This document shows positions 1 through 8,954 of a DNA stretch of 40,410 bases, in pieces. A model generated the notes under the pieces. The model was not told the DNA's origin. It saw nothing but the letters and a program-made list of their open reading frames with translations, and did no database searches. The position numbers and the translations under genes are program-made. The first letter of the stretch is position 1; each line of letters starts with the position of its first letter. Source of the stretch: Armatimonadota bacterium. GTDB lineage: Bacteria > Sysuimicrobiota > Sysuimicrobiia > Sysuimicrobiales > Sysuimicrobiaceae. The stretch spans positions 1 to 40,410 of the forward strand of contig JANXBY010000050.1 of NCBI GenBank assembly GCA_025060455.1, given 5' to 3'.

Positions 1-801
1 AAGACGACCACCCTGCGCATGGTCTGCTGCACCGCGCGGCCCACCGCGGGCAGCCTGCGGGTGTTCGGGCTGGACGTGCGGCGCCACGCCCGGGAGATCA
101 AGCGGCAGCTGGGTGTGGTGCACCAGGCCGTTACCCTGGACGACGCCCTCACCGTTCGGGAGAATCTGGTGGTCTACGCCCGGTACTTCGACCTCGGCTG
201 GGCGGAAGCGCGCCAGCGAGCGGACGAGCTGCTGGCCTTTGCGGAGCTGGAGGCCCGGGCGGAGGACCGGGTCTCAAGGCTTTCGGGCGGGATGCAGCGG
301 CGGCTGATGATCGCCCGCGCTCTGGTGGCGAACCCACGACTGCTGGTGCTGGACGAGCCCACCACAGGGTTGGACCCGCAGGCCCGCCACGCGGTGTGGG
401 AGAAGTTGCGGCAGCTGAAGCGCGCGGGGGTGACACAGGTGCTCACCACCCACTACATGGACGAGGCCGAGCAGCTTTGCGACCGGGTGGCTATCATCGA
501 CCACGGGCGGATCGTGGCGGACGGACCTCCCCGGGAGCTTGTGGAGCGCTACGTGGGTTCGGAGGTGGTGGAGCTGCAGGTGGACGGGGAAAGCACCGCA
601 GGAAGGGTGGCCGAGCGGGTGGCGCCCCTGGCGGAAGGGTGTGAGGTGGCGGGCGGACGGGTGTTCCTGCACGCCCGGGATGGGGAGGAGCTGGTGAATC
701 AGGTCCGGGCCCTACAGCTCCCGGTGGAGGCGGTGGTCCTGCGCCGGGCCACCCTGGAGGACGTGTTCCTGCGGCTCACGGGCAGGAGGCTGAGGGAGTG
801 A
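1..801 (+). CDS. ABC-2 type exporter, ATP-binding subunit (5'-truncated by window edge)
   Basis: This is the nucleotide-binding subunit of an ABC exporter of the DrrA/NodI type, which powers efflux of a drug, lipid or polysaccharide through the membrane partner encoded next. The frame is open from base 1 and begins inside the Walker A motif (KTTTLRM), so only the N-terminus is missing. Further in are a Q-loop region (GVVHQAVTLDDALTVREN), the ABC signature LSGGMQRR near base 280, Walker B LLVLDEPTTGLDP near 340-380 and the switch histidine in LTTHYMDEA. About 75 residues after the ATPase core form the C-terminal extension usual in this family. The stop overlaps the next start by 4 bp (GTGA), which indicates translational coupling. 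The substrate cannot be told from sequence. Confidence 0.95.
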   Translation, partial: KTTTLRMVCCTARPTAGSLRVFGLDVRRHAREIKRQLGVVHQAVTLDDALTVRENLVVYARYFDLGWAEARQRADELLAFAELEARAEDRVSRLSGGMQRRLMIARALVANPRLLVLDEPTTGLDPQARHAVWEKLRQLKRAGVTQVLTTHYMDEAEQLCDRVAIIDHGRIVADGPPRELVERYVGSEVVELQVDGESTAGRVAERVAPLAEGCEVAGGRVFLHARDGEELVNQVRALQLPVEAVVLRRATLEDVFLRLTGRRLRE

Positions 802-1562
802 TGGACTTCTCGCCGGTGGGCGCCCTGCGCTTCTGGCACCGGAACCTGATCATCTTCCGGAAGGTGTTCCTGTTCACGGTGCCCGAGAACTTCCTGGAGC
901 CGGTGCTGTACCTCCTGGCCCTGGGGCTCGGGCTGGGGGCGTACCTGCGGGAGATCCAGGGGATGCCCTACGTGGCGTTCGTGGCGACAGGGCTTGCAGC
1001 CTCCGCGGCCATGTTCGGTGCGACCTTCGAGTGCACGTACAACGCGTACGTGCAGTTCTACTACGACCGGTCGTACGACGCCATCCTCACCACCCCCCTT
1101 TCCGCGGAGGACGTGGCGGTGGGGGAGGTGTGGTGGGGCGCCACCCGCAGTGCCTTGTTCGGCAGCGCGTTCCTGCTGGTGGCGGCCCTGTTCGGGGTGG
1201 TCCGGTCGCCGTGGGCGTGCGCCCTGCCGGCGGTGTTCTTCGTGGGCGGTCTGGTGTTCTCCGCCGCCGCCCTGGCGTTCACCGCGATGACGCCGTCCAT
1301 CGACCTGTTCACGTACTACTTCTCCCTTTGGGTTACCCCCATGTTCATGTTCAGCGGGATCTTCTTCCCCCTAGACGCGCTGCCCGGCTGGGTGCAGACT
1401 GCCGCGTGGTTCACACCCCTGTACCACCTGGTGCGGGCCACCCGGGCGTTTGCCCTCGGGACCCCGACGGCGGCGGCGGGAGATCTGCTCTGGCTTGCGG
1501 TGGTCGCGGCGGCCCTGCTGCCGTTGCCTGCGGTGTTGTTGAGGCGCAGGCTCGTGCAGTAG
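798..1562 (+). CDS. ABC-2 type exporter, permease subunit (NodJ/DrrB-like)
   Basis: This is the membrane subunit of the exporter whose ATPase lies upstream. The 254-residue protein is hydrophobic, with about six predicted membrane segments and the ABC-2 family feature of a late hydrophobic stretch with the motif FMFSGIFFPLDALPGW, followed by PLYHLVRATRAF. Both features are typical of NodJ/DrrB-like permeases. Translation probably begins at GTG 798, overlapping the ATPase stop, or at ATG 801 one codon later; the GAGGCTGAGGGAG stretch just upstream could act as the ribosome site. It ends 5 bp before the convergent creatininase gene, leaving no room for a separate terminator. Confidence 0.93.
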   Translation: MMDFSPVGALRFWHRNLIIFRKVFLFTVPENFLEPVLYLLALGLGLGAYLREIQGMPYVAFVATGLAASAAMFGATFECTYNAYVQFYYDRSYDAILTTPLSAEDVAVGEVWWGATRSALFGSAFLLVAALFGVVRSPWACALPAVFFVGGLVFSAAALAFTAMTPSIDLFTYYFSLWVTPMFMFSGIFFPLDALPGWVQTAAWFTPLYHLVRATRAFALGTPTAAAGDLLWLAVVAAALLPLPAVLLRRRLVQ

Positions 1563-1567
1563 CCTCT

Positions 1568-2332
1568 TCAGACCTGCAGCTGGAGCCGGACGTTGTCCAC
1601 CAGGTGGTCCACCAGGCGCTCCAGCACCGCGGCGCCCACTTCCGCACGGGACCCGCGGGGGTCTCCCAGCACGCCGTTGGGCGTGATGGCCCGTAGCCCT
1701 TTCCGGAACAGGGTGTCCAGGTCCAGCCGTCCGGTGAACCCGGGCGCCAGGCGGTCGGCGCGCACCAACTCGGGGCGCAGGTGCAGCACGATGGACGTCT
1801 CGCAGGCGTCCGCGTGGATGGCGTCCACGTCCTGAGGCGCGCCCAGGCGAGCGGCCTCCTCCACCATGGCCCTCATCATGTCCATCAGGGCAGCGTCTCC
1901 GGCCACGGCCGCCACCCGCACCCCGCGGGAGCCGAACTCCGCCTGCAGCCGCTGTGCAGCGGTCTTCAGGGGCCGGAAGTTGCCGCCGTGGGACGAGAGG
2001 AGGACGAAGGTGTGAAAGCCGTGCGGCGCCAGGGACCGTACATAGCTGGCCACCAGCTCCACCAGCAGTTCCTCCGAAATCGAAAGGCTACCGGGGAAGG
2101 CCAGGTGGTGGTCAGAACATCCGGGTCGGATCACCGGGGCCAGCAGCCCTCCCAGACGCCTGGCCACGCGTTCGCCCACGGCCTCGGCGATGAGCTCGTC
2201 GGTGCTCAGGGGCAGGTGGGGGCCGTGCTGCTCGGTGGAGGCCGCCACCACCACCACGGTCCGTACGCCACGGTCCAGGGCCGCCTGCACCTCGGGCCAG
2301 GTCATCTCGTGCAACCGCACGGTGTCCTGCAC
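1568..2332 (-). CDS. Creatininase-family amidohydrolase
   Basis: This is a 254-residue cytoplasmic metal-dependent amidohydrolase of the creatininase / creatinine amidohydrolase family. Family signatures are visible: the N-terminal metal site STEQHGPHLPLSTD (about residues 32-45), the HGGN motif (about 114-117) and the acidic/His site HADACETS (about 168-175). The family includes creatininase, formamide hydrolases of cofactor biosynthesis such as MftE/ArfB, and many uncharacterised members, so the substrate is open. The start is GTG 2332 behind a strong AGGAGGGGG site. It lies 15 bp after dppC and reads as the last gene of the peptide-transporter operon, suggesting it acts on an imported amide or cyclic amide. 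Confidence 0.9.
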   Translation of the reverse strand: MQDTVRLHEMTWPEVQAALDRGVRTVVVVAASTEQHGPHLPLSTDELIAEAVGERVARRLGGLLAPVIRPGCSDHHLAFPGSLSISEELLVELVASYVRSLAPHGFHTFVLLSSHGGNFRPLKTAAQRLQAEFGSRGVRVAAVAGDAALMDMMRAMVEEAARLGAPQDVDAIHADACETSIVLHLRPELVRADRLAPGFTGRLDLDTLFRKGLRAITPNGVLGDPRGSRAEVGAAVLERLVDHLVDNVRLQLQV

Positions 2333-2347
2333 GACCCCCTCCTTCCG

Positions 2348-3241
2348 TCAGGCCAGCTTCATGCGCGGGTCCAGGGCGTCCCGCAGGCCATCGCCCAGCA
2401 GGTTGAATGCCAGTACCGCGAGAAAGATGGCAAGGCCCGGGAACGTGGCCATGTACCAGGAGGAGAAGAGGTAGGTCTGCCCTTCCCCCAGCATGGTTCC
2501 CCACTCCGGCGTGGGCGGCTTGACCCCGAGGCCCAAAAATCCCAACCCCGCGGCGGTGAGGATGGCCGTCCCCAGCTGCAGGGTGGACTGCACGATCACG
2601 GGGGCCGTGCAGTTGGGAAGCACGTGGCGGAACAGGATGCGCCGGTCAGAAGCTCCAAGGGCCCTGGCGGCTTCCACGAACGTCTGGCTACGCACGGAGA
2701 GGACCACCCCGCGCACCAGGCGGACGTACACGGGAGCGGTCGCCAGGCCCACCGCCACCACCACGTTGGTGACCCCGACGCCCAACACCGCCACCAGGGT
2801 CAGCGCCAGCAAAAAGCCCGGGAAGGCCAACAGGAGGTCTACCAACCGCTGGACCAGAAGGTCGAACGTCCCCCCGTAGTACCCGGAGACCAGGCCCACG
2901 GGAACACCCACGATCGCGCTGAAGCTCACGGCCAGCACCCCGATGAAGAACGAAACGCGTCCCCCGTAGGCGATCCGCGTCAGCAGGTCGCGGCCTAGGT
3001 TGTCCGTGCCCAGAGGGTGCTCCGAGGACGGCGGGCGGAGGACGCGTTCGAACCGGGGCTCGGTGGGGTCTTCCGGAAACAACACAGGGGCTGCGGCGGA
3101 GATGAGCAGCAGAACGGCCAGCACCAACAAGCCCGCCACCGCGGTGCGGTGGCGGCGCAGGCGTCGCCACACGGTGGGCGCGGTGCGCGGCAACTCCCGG
3201 CCGCCGACCCAGCTAGCCGTAGTGGATGCGCGGGTCCACAT
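2348..3241 (-). CDS. Peptide/nickel-type ABC importer permease (DppC-like)
   Basis: This is the second membrane permease of a family-5 (dipeptide/oligopeptide/nickel) ABC importer. The 297-residue protein has an N-terminal membrane segment (AVAGLLVLAVLLLISAAAPV), the DppC/OppC linker HPLGTDNLGRDLLTRIAYG, and the cytoplasmic EAA loop ARALGASDRRILFRHVLPN that contacts the ATPase. The ATG at 3241 lies inside the 3' end of the preceding dppB gene, giving a 29-bp overlap and implying coupled translation. No DppD/DppF ATPase gene is found nearby. Substrate class is inferred only from family and from the creatininase-family neighbour. Confidence 0.94.
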   Translation of the reverse strand: MWTRASTTASWVGGRELPRTAPTVWRRLRRHRTAVAGLLVLAVLLLISAAAPVLFPEDPTEPRFERVLRPPSSEHPLGTDNLGRDLLTRIAYGGRVSFFIGVLAVSFSAIVGVPVGLVSGYYGGTFDLLVQRLVDLLLAFPGFLLALTLVAVLGVGVTNVVVAVGLATAPVYVRLVRGVVLSVRSQTFVEAARALGASDRRILFRHVLPNCTAPVIVQSTLQLGTAILTAAGLGFLGLGVKPPTPEWGTMLGEGQTYLFSSWYMATFPGLAIFLAVLAFNLLGDGLRDALDPRMKLA

Positions 3242-4133
3242 ACGCGTACAGAACGTCTACCGCCAGGTTCACCAAGGTGAACAGGGCGGCAAACACCAGC
3301 ACCGCGCCCTGCACCACGGGGTAGTCGCGAGCCACGATGGCCCCCACCAGCAGGCGCCCCATGCCTGGCCAAGCGAACACCGTCTCCGTGAGGATGGCTC
3401 CGCCCAGCAGGCCTCCGAACTGAAGGCCGATCACGGTCACCACGGGGATCAGGGCGTTCTTCAGGGCGTGCCGGAGGACCACCGCACGGCTGCCGAGCCC
3501 CTTCGCCCACGCGGTCCGCACGTAGTCCTGGTGCAGGACCTCCAGCAGGCTGCTCCGGGTCATGCGGGCAATGATGGCCACCGAGAACGCGGCCAGGGTT
3601 ACCGTGGGCAGCACGAGGTGCGCGGGCGTCCCGTACCCGCCCGCAGGCAGCCAGCGCAGGTGGACGCTGAACAGTAGCATGAGCATCAGGCCTAGCCAGA
3701 ACACGGGGAGGGAGATGCCGGCGAGGGCTACCGTCATCACCAGGTAATCCAGCCACGAGTACTGACGGGTGGCGGACACCACTCCAGCGGCAACCCCCGC
3801 CGCGGTGGCCACCAGGGTGCTGGCCACCGCCAGCTGCACGGTGGCGGGAAGGCGCGCGGCGATCTCCCGTGCCACCGGCTCCCCGGTCACCACCGACCGC
3901 CCCAGGTCGCCCTGTAACAGTCGGCCGAGGAATCGCACGTACTGCACCGGCAGCGGCTGGTCCAGGCCCAGCTGGACCCTCAGCCGCTGGACTTCCTCCT
4001 CGGAGGCCTGCAGCCCCAGGACCAGCCGGGCAGGGTCGCCCGGGACCAGCCGGATCAGGGCGAATACCACCACCGTGACCCCGACCAGCGTCGGGACTGC
4101 CAGGGCCAGGCGGCGCAGGATGTACGCGCCCAA
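3213..4133 (-). CDS. Peptide/nickel-type ABC importer permease (DppB-like)
   Basis: This is the first permease of the same importer. It has 306 residues with the characteristic DppB N-terminus (ILRRLALAVPTLVGVTVVVF followed by LIRLVPGDPAR), about six membrane segments and an EAA-type loop near AWAKGLGSRAVVLRHALKN. The start appears to be a rare TTG at 4133: the preceding in-frame codons offer no ATG or GTG, and the protein begins there as homologues do. A GGAGGTGA stretch overlapping the stop of the binding-protein gene lies about 16 bp upstream, farther than usual, which may fit coupling to translation of the upstream gene. Confidence 0.93.
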   Translation of the reverse strand: MGAYILRRLALAVPTLVGVTVVVFALIRLVPGDPARLVLGLQASEEEVQRLRVQLGLDQPLPVQYVRFLGRLLQGDLGRSVVTGEPVAREIAARLPATVQLAVASTLVATAAGVAAGVVSATRQYSWLDYLVMTVALAGISLPVFWLGLMLMLLFSVHLRWLPAGGYGTPAHLVLPTVTLAAFSVAIIARMTRSSLLEVLHQDYVRTAWAKGLGSRAVVLRHALKNALIPVVTVIGLQFGGLLGGAILTETVFAWPGMGRLLVGAIVARDYPVVQGAVLVFAALFTLVNLAVDVLYAYVDPRIHYG

Positions 4134-4146
4134 CGCGGGCGGCCGG

Positions 4147-5745
4147 TCACCTCCAGTTCACACAGTGGTGGCCCACCGCTGGCTCCTGAGGCTCGCACAG
4201 GGCCGTCCACTTTTCAATGGGGTGGATCAGCACGCCCTCCAGGCTGCGGTGGGTCACCACGTACCACTTCTGGCTCCACAGCCAGATCCACGGGGCTTCG
4301 TTCCAGATGATCTCCTGGGCTTCCTTCAGGAGGGCCTTGCGACGCTCCACGTTGGGCTCCTGGCGCTGCTGCTCCAGCAGCTGGTCCACCCGGGGGTTGC
4401 CATAGAAGGCCGGCCCCAGCCCGCGGGGCGGGTGGCTGGAGGTGTGGAACTGTCCGTACAGGACGCCGTCACAGTCCAAAACCGGCCACGCCCAGCCCAG
4501 GACCAGCATCTGGATCCGCGTGCGCTCCGGGGGCGTCTGGATCATGGCCACGTAGCTGGGCCAGTCCATGGTGGTCACGTTGGCGCGGATGCCCACGTTG
4601 CGGAGCTGGCCCGCGATGGCCTGCGCGAACTGGAAGTCCTGGATGTACCGACCCGTGGGGGTGAAGAAGTCCACCTGGAAGCCGTCGCGGTAGCCCGCCT
4701 GGGCCAGCAGCTCCTTGGCCCGGGTGGGGCTGAAGGGCCAGCCGCCCTCCCGCACCCTGTGGTAGCCGAACATCATGGGCGGACACGGCGAATCCGCCAC
4801 CGTCCCCAGGTCGAACAACACGCTGGCCAGGATGGCCTTCTTGTTCACCGCGTAGTTCATGGCCTGGCGCACCCGCACGTCCTTGAAGGGGCCCCACTGG
4901 GTATTCATGGCCACGAAGATCACGCGGTCGCTGGCCGCCTCCACCACCTTCACCTGCGGGTTGCGGCGCAGGCCCTTCACGTCGGGAGCGGGCGGCAGCA
5001 TGGCCTGGTGTACGTCCCCGGCCAGCACCTGGGTCAGCCGTGTGCCCGCGTCGGGGACCACGCGGAACAGGATCTCGTCGAACAGGGGTTTCTTGCCCCA
5101 GTAGTTGGGGTTGCGCTCCAAAAGAATGGAGTCCCCGCGCCGCCACTCCTTGAACATGTACGGCCCGGTGCCTCCCCCCGCGGGGGCCGACCGCCACCGG
5201 TCACCCGCCCGCTGCACCGCGGCCGGGGACACGATGGCGAACTGGGTGGTGGATAGATCCGCCAGGAAGGTGGGCGTGACCCGGTTCAGCCGGATGCGCA
5301 CGGTTTCCTCGCCCACCGCCTCCACGGACTGCACGGGCTGCACCAGGAACCGCAGGGCCATGGCCACCCTCGGGTCCTTCAACCGCTCTAGGCTGAACTT
5401 CACCGCCTCCGCGTTGAGGGGAGTGCCGTCGTGGAACCGCACCCCGCGCCGCAGGGTGAAGGTGTAGGTGAGCCCGTCGCTGGAGATCTGCCACCGGGTG
5501 GCCAGCCGCGGGACGACCTGCAGCTTGGTGGGGTGCAGGTCCACCAAGGTCTCGAACATGTAGTCCACGATGTTGGCCACGGTGGTCGTGGTCTGTTCGG
5601 CCGGGTCCAGCCGGTCCGCGTCGATGCCGATGGCGATGCGCAGCTGTCTTGGTACCGCCTGGGCCCCCACCGGATCCCCGGCGCCTGCCACCAGGGCGCC
5701 CACCAGCGCGGTCAGCACCAACAGGACAACTCCGTAGCGCCTCAT
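4147..5745 (-). CDS. Family-5 extracellular solute-binding protein (DppA/OppA-like)
   Basis: This is the periplasmic or lipoprotein-type substrate receptor of the peptide-type importer, 532 residues from ATG 5745. An AGGAGG site lies about 7 bp before the ATG; a longer in-frame extension to 5832 has no such site and lacks a signal-like start. The N-terminus RRYGVVLLVLTALVGALVAG is a clear signal peptide. Family-5 hallmarks follow: DADRLDPAEQTTTT, ETLVDLHPT, the signature YTFTLRRGVRFHDGTPLNAE, and FLVQPVQSVEAVGEETVRIRL further on. The gene heads a four-gene operon (binding protein, dppB, dppC, creatininase). Ligand specificity cannot be predicted. Confidence 0.95.
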   Translation of the reverse strand: MRRYGVVLLVLTALVGALVAGAGDPVGAQAVPRQLRIAIGIDADRLDPAEQTTTTVANIVDYMFETLVDLHPTKLQVVPRLATRWQISSDGLTYTFTLRRGVRFHDGTPLNAEAVKFSLERLKDPRVAMALRFLVQPVQSVEAVGEETVRIRLNRVTPTFLADLSTTQFAIVSPAAVQRAGDRWRSAPAGGGTGPYMFKEWRRGDSILLERNPNYWGKKPLFDEILFRVVPDAGTRLTQVLAGDVHQAMLPPAPDVKGLRRNPQVKVVEAASDRVIFVAMNTQWGPFKDVRVRQAMNYAVNKKAILASVLFDLGTVADSPCPPMMFGYHRVREGGWPFSPTRAKELLAQAGYRDGFQVDFFTPTGRYIQDFQFAQAIAGQLRNVGIRANVTTMDWPSYVAMIQTPPERTRIQMLVLGWAWPVLDCDGVLYGQFHTSSHPPRGLGPAFYGNPRVDQLLEQQRQEPNVERRKALLKEAQEIIWNEAPWIWLWSQKWYVVTHRSLEGVLIHPIEKWTALCEPQEPAVGHHCVNWR

Positions 5746-5762
5746 GCCTGGCCTCCTCGCCC

Positions 5763-5777
5763 CCGTTTTCCAAACGG
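5763..5777. promoter_or_regulatory. 15-bp perfect palindrome in divergent intergenic region
   Basis: The sequence CCGTTTTCCAAACGG has 6-bp arms around a 3-bp centre. It sits just upstream of the binding-protein gene start (5745) in the roughly 100-bp divergent space shared with the dehydrogenase gene at 5850. Its position fits an operator for a dimeric regulator of the importer operon. No regulator gene is adjacent, so this is inference. Confidence 0.35.
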
Positions 5778-5802
5778 CCCGTGACGGTGATGATGGTACC
5801 AC

Positions 5803-5832
5803 GTGGGCCTGCGGGTTCCCTGCAGGGCCCAC
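5803..5832. repeat. Imperfect inverted repeat upstream of dehydrogenase gene
   Basis: GTGGGCCTGC (5803-5812) pairs with GCAGGGCCCAC (5822-5832), leaving one bulged base and a 9-base loop. It lies immediately before the ribosome-binding region of the gene starting at 5850. It could be an operator or an RNA hairpin in the 5' leader. Confidence 0.35.
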
Positions 5833-5849
5833 GGAGGGAGGCGGGGGAC

Positions 5850-7217
5850 GTGGAAGGCGAAAAGCACCGGGGCTGGAGCGGGCTGTCCGGGGACTTGGTC
5901 CGGCGGGCAGCGGAAGGCCGGCCGGTCCGTGTGGGGCTCGTAGGCGCGGGCAAGTTCGGCGCCATGTTCCTGGCGCAGGCGTTGCGCACTCCTGGCCTGC
6001 ACGTCGTGGGCGTGTGTGACCTCTCCGTGGAGAGGGCCCGGGAAAGCCTCAGGCGTTCAGGGTGGCCCGAGGAGCGCTTCGGCGCCCCAGACGCCCACGC
6101 GGCCCTGCGGCACGGCACCACGTGGGTGACGGACGACCCCTTCGAGCTCGTGCGTGCAGAGGGCCTGGACGTGGTGGTCGAGGCCACGGGGTCTGCCCAC
6201 GCGGCGGCCTCCCACGCCCTGGAGGCGATCCGATGGGGCCGGCACGTGGTGATGGTGACCGTGGAGGCAGACGTGCTGATCGGCCCCCTTCTGGCCCGCA
6301 GGGCTCGGGAACAGGGGGTGGTGTACACCCTGGCGTACGGAGACCAGCCGGCGTTGGTGTGCGAGCTGGTGGACTGGGCCCGAGTCTGCGGGTTTCCGGT
6401 GGTGTGCGCGGGCAAGGGAACCCGGTACCGACCCGGATATCACTTCGTCACCCCAGACGAGGTGTGGGAGCACTACGGCTTCACGCAGGAGATGGTGGCC
6501 AGCGGCGATTACAACGCGCGCATGTTCACCTCTTTTCTGGACGGGACCAAGTCCGCCATCGAGATGGCCGCCGTGGTCAACGCTACCGGCCTGATGCCCC
6601 AGCGGCGCGGTCTCAGCTTCCCACCGGCCGGCGTGGACACCCTGGCCGAGGTGTGTCGGCCGCGCCGCGTGGGTGGGATTCTGGAGCACGCGGGTACCGT
6701 GGAGGTGGTGTCCAGCCTGGACCCGCAGGGGCGTTCTGTGCCGGGGGATCTGCGTTGGGGCGTGTTCGTGGTGGTGGAAGCACCGTCGGAGTACGTGGCG
6801 CGGTGCTTTGGCGAGTACGGCATTCCGACCGACTCCTCCGGCCGGTACGCGGCTCTTTACCGCCCCACCCACTGGGTCGGACTGGAAGTCGGGGTGAGTG
6901 TCGCCAAAGCAGCCCTGCGCGGGGAGGCCACGGGCCAGCCGTTTGCCCGGTTGGCGGAGGTGGCTGCCACGGCCAAACGGGACCTGCAGGCGGGCGAGGT
7001 GTTAGACGGAGAAGGGGGGTATACGGTGTTCGGCACGCTCCTTCCGGCTTCGGAGGCGGACCGTTCCGGGGTCCTGCCCGTGGGGCTGAGTTCCGGGGCA
7101 CGGCTACGGGTACCCGTCCGGAAAGGCTCCCTGGTGCGGCTGGAGGACGTGGAGCTGGACGAAGGACACGAGCTCGTGCGCCTGTGGAAGCAGGTGCGCC
7201 AGCTGCCGAGCGGGTGA
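5850..7217 (+). CDS. NAD(P)-dependent oxidoreductase with C-terminal SAF domain (COG4091 / DRL-like)
   Basis: This 455-residue protein has an N-terminal Rossmann fold with the dinucleotide motif VRVGLVGAGKFGAMF, a homoserine-dehydrogenase-like middle and a C-terminal SAF domain (about the last 75 residues, including PVGLSSGARLRVPVRKGS). That layout matches COG4091, annotated as 'predicted homoserine dehydrogenase with SAF domain'. The family also contains the Brucella DXP reductoisomerase-like enzyme DRL, so a role in isoprenoid precursor synthesis is possible but not shown. The start is GTG 5850 behind GGAGGGAGG; the open frame extends to 5649, but that part overlaps the divergent gene and looks non-coding. 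It is followed 55 bp later by the EF-P-like gene. Confidence 0.8.
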   Translation: MEGEKHRGWSGLSGDLVRRAAEGRPVRVGLVGAGKFGAMFLAQALRTPGLHVVGVCDLSVERARESLRRSGWPEERFGAPDAHAALRHGTTWVTDDPFELVRAEGLDVVVEATGSAHAAASHALEAIRWGRHVVMVTVEADVLIGPLLARRAREQGVVYTLAYGDQPALVCELVDWARVCGFPVVCAGKGTRYRPGYHFVTPDEVWEHYGFTQEMVASGDYNARMFTSFLDGTKSAIEMAAVVNATGLMPQRRGLSFPPAGVDTLAEVCRPRRVGGILEHAGTVEVVSSLDPQGRSVPGDLRWGVFVVVEAPSEYVARCFGEYGIPTDSSGRYAALYRPTHWVGLEVGVSVAKAALRGEATGQPFARLAEVAATAKRDLQAGEVLDGEGGYTVFGTLLPASEADRSGVLPVGLSSGARLRVPVRKGSLVRLEDVELDEGHELVRLWKQVRQLPSG

Positions 7218-7244
7218 CCGGGCGCCAGCATACGTCCGTATACT
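7214..7244 (+). promoter_or_regulatory. Possible sigma-70-type promoter before EF-P-like gene
   Basis: A TATACT hexamer (7239-7244) stands out in GC-rich surroundings, with GTGACC (7214-7219) 19 bp upstream as a weak -35. The downstream gene starts at 7273, giving a very short leader. The spacing is longer than ideal. Confidence 0.3.
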
Positions 7245-7272
7245 AGGGGTAAGAAGTGGTGGAGGAGTGCAC

Positions 7273-7848
7273 ATGGTGGTGGCGTCCGAGCTACGCAGTG
7301 GGATGGCCATCCGGGTGGGCGGGGAACTGTTTAAAGTGGTGTCGGCCTCCTACCACGCGGGCGGCGGGCAGATGGGCGGGGTGACCCACGCGAAGCTGCG
7401 CAACCTCCACACGGGCGCGGTGCGAGAGGTGCGGTTCCGCGCGGACGAGACGGTGGAGGACGTGCAGCTGGAGCGGCGGCCCATGCAGGTTCTGTACCGG
7501 GACGCGGAAGCCACGCACTTCATGGACAGCGAGACCTTCGAACAGGTTTCCATCGAGAACCAGCGGCTGGGCCCTGCGGCCGCCTATCTCACGGAGGGGA
7601 GCACGGTACCCGTGGAGTTCTCCGAGGGGCAGGCGGTGGGGGTGGTGTTCCCCGACGTGGTGGAGCTCCAGGTGGTGGAGACCGCGCCGCCCAGCCGGGC
7701 CACAGGCAACGAGAACGTGTGGAAGGAGGCCCGCCTGGAGAACGGGTTGGTGATCCTGGTGCCTCCCTTTATCGCACCCGGGGAGTGGGTGCGGGTAGAG
7801 GTCGCCACCAGCACCTACGTGGAGCGGGCCAAGCGCAAGAAGGAGTAG
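7273..7848 (+). CDS. EF-P-like translation factor lacking the conserved modifiable lysine
   Basis: The 191-residue protein aligns over its full length with elongation factor P, which binds stalled ribosomes at polyproline stretches. Clear EF-P features are KLRNLHTGAVREVRFRADE, VLYRDAEATHFMDSETFEQ, VELQVVETAP and LVPPFIAPGEWVRVEVATS. In EF-P the loop of domain I reads PGKG, and its Lys (or Arg) tip is modified and reaches the peptidyl-transferase centre. Here the aligned segment is GGGQ, so the tip residue is Gln and the loop is glycine-rich. ATG 7273 has GGAGGA about 7 bp upstream; a GTG two codons earlier is possible. It may be a paralogue with a different role. Its stop is 3 bp from the end of the convergent maeB remnant. 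Confidence 0.88.
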   Translation: MVVASELRSGMAIRVGGELFKVVSASYHAGGGQMGGVTHAKLRNLHTGAVREVRFRADETVEDVQLERRPMQVLYRDAEATHFMDSETFEQVSIENQRLGPAAAYLTEGSTVPVEFSEGQAVGVVFPDVVELQVVETAPPSRATGNENVWKEARLENGLVILVPPFIAPGEWVRVEVATSTYVERAKRKKE

Positions 7849-7851
7849 CCG

Positions 7852-8926
<1,075 letters not shown>

Positions 8927-8954
8927 GGCGTGACCTCCGTAGAAGGGGGTGAAA

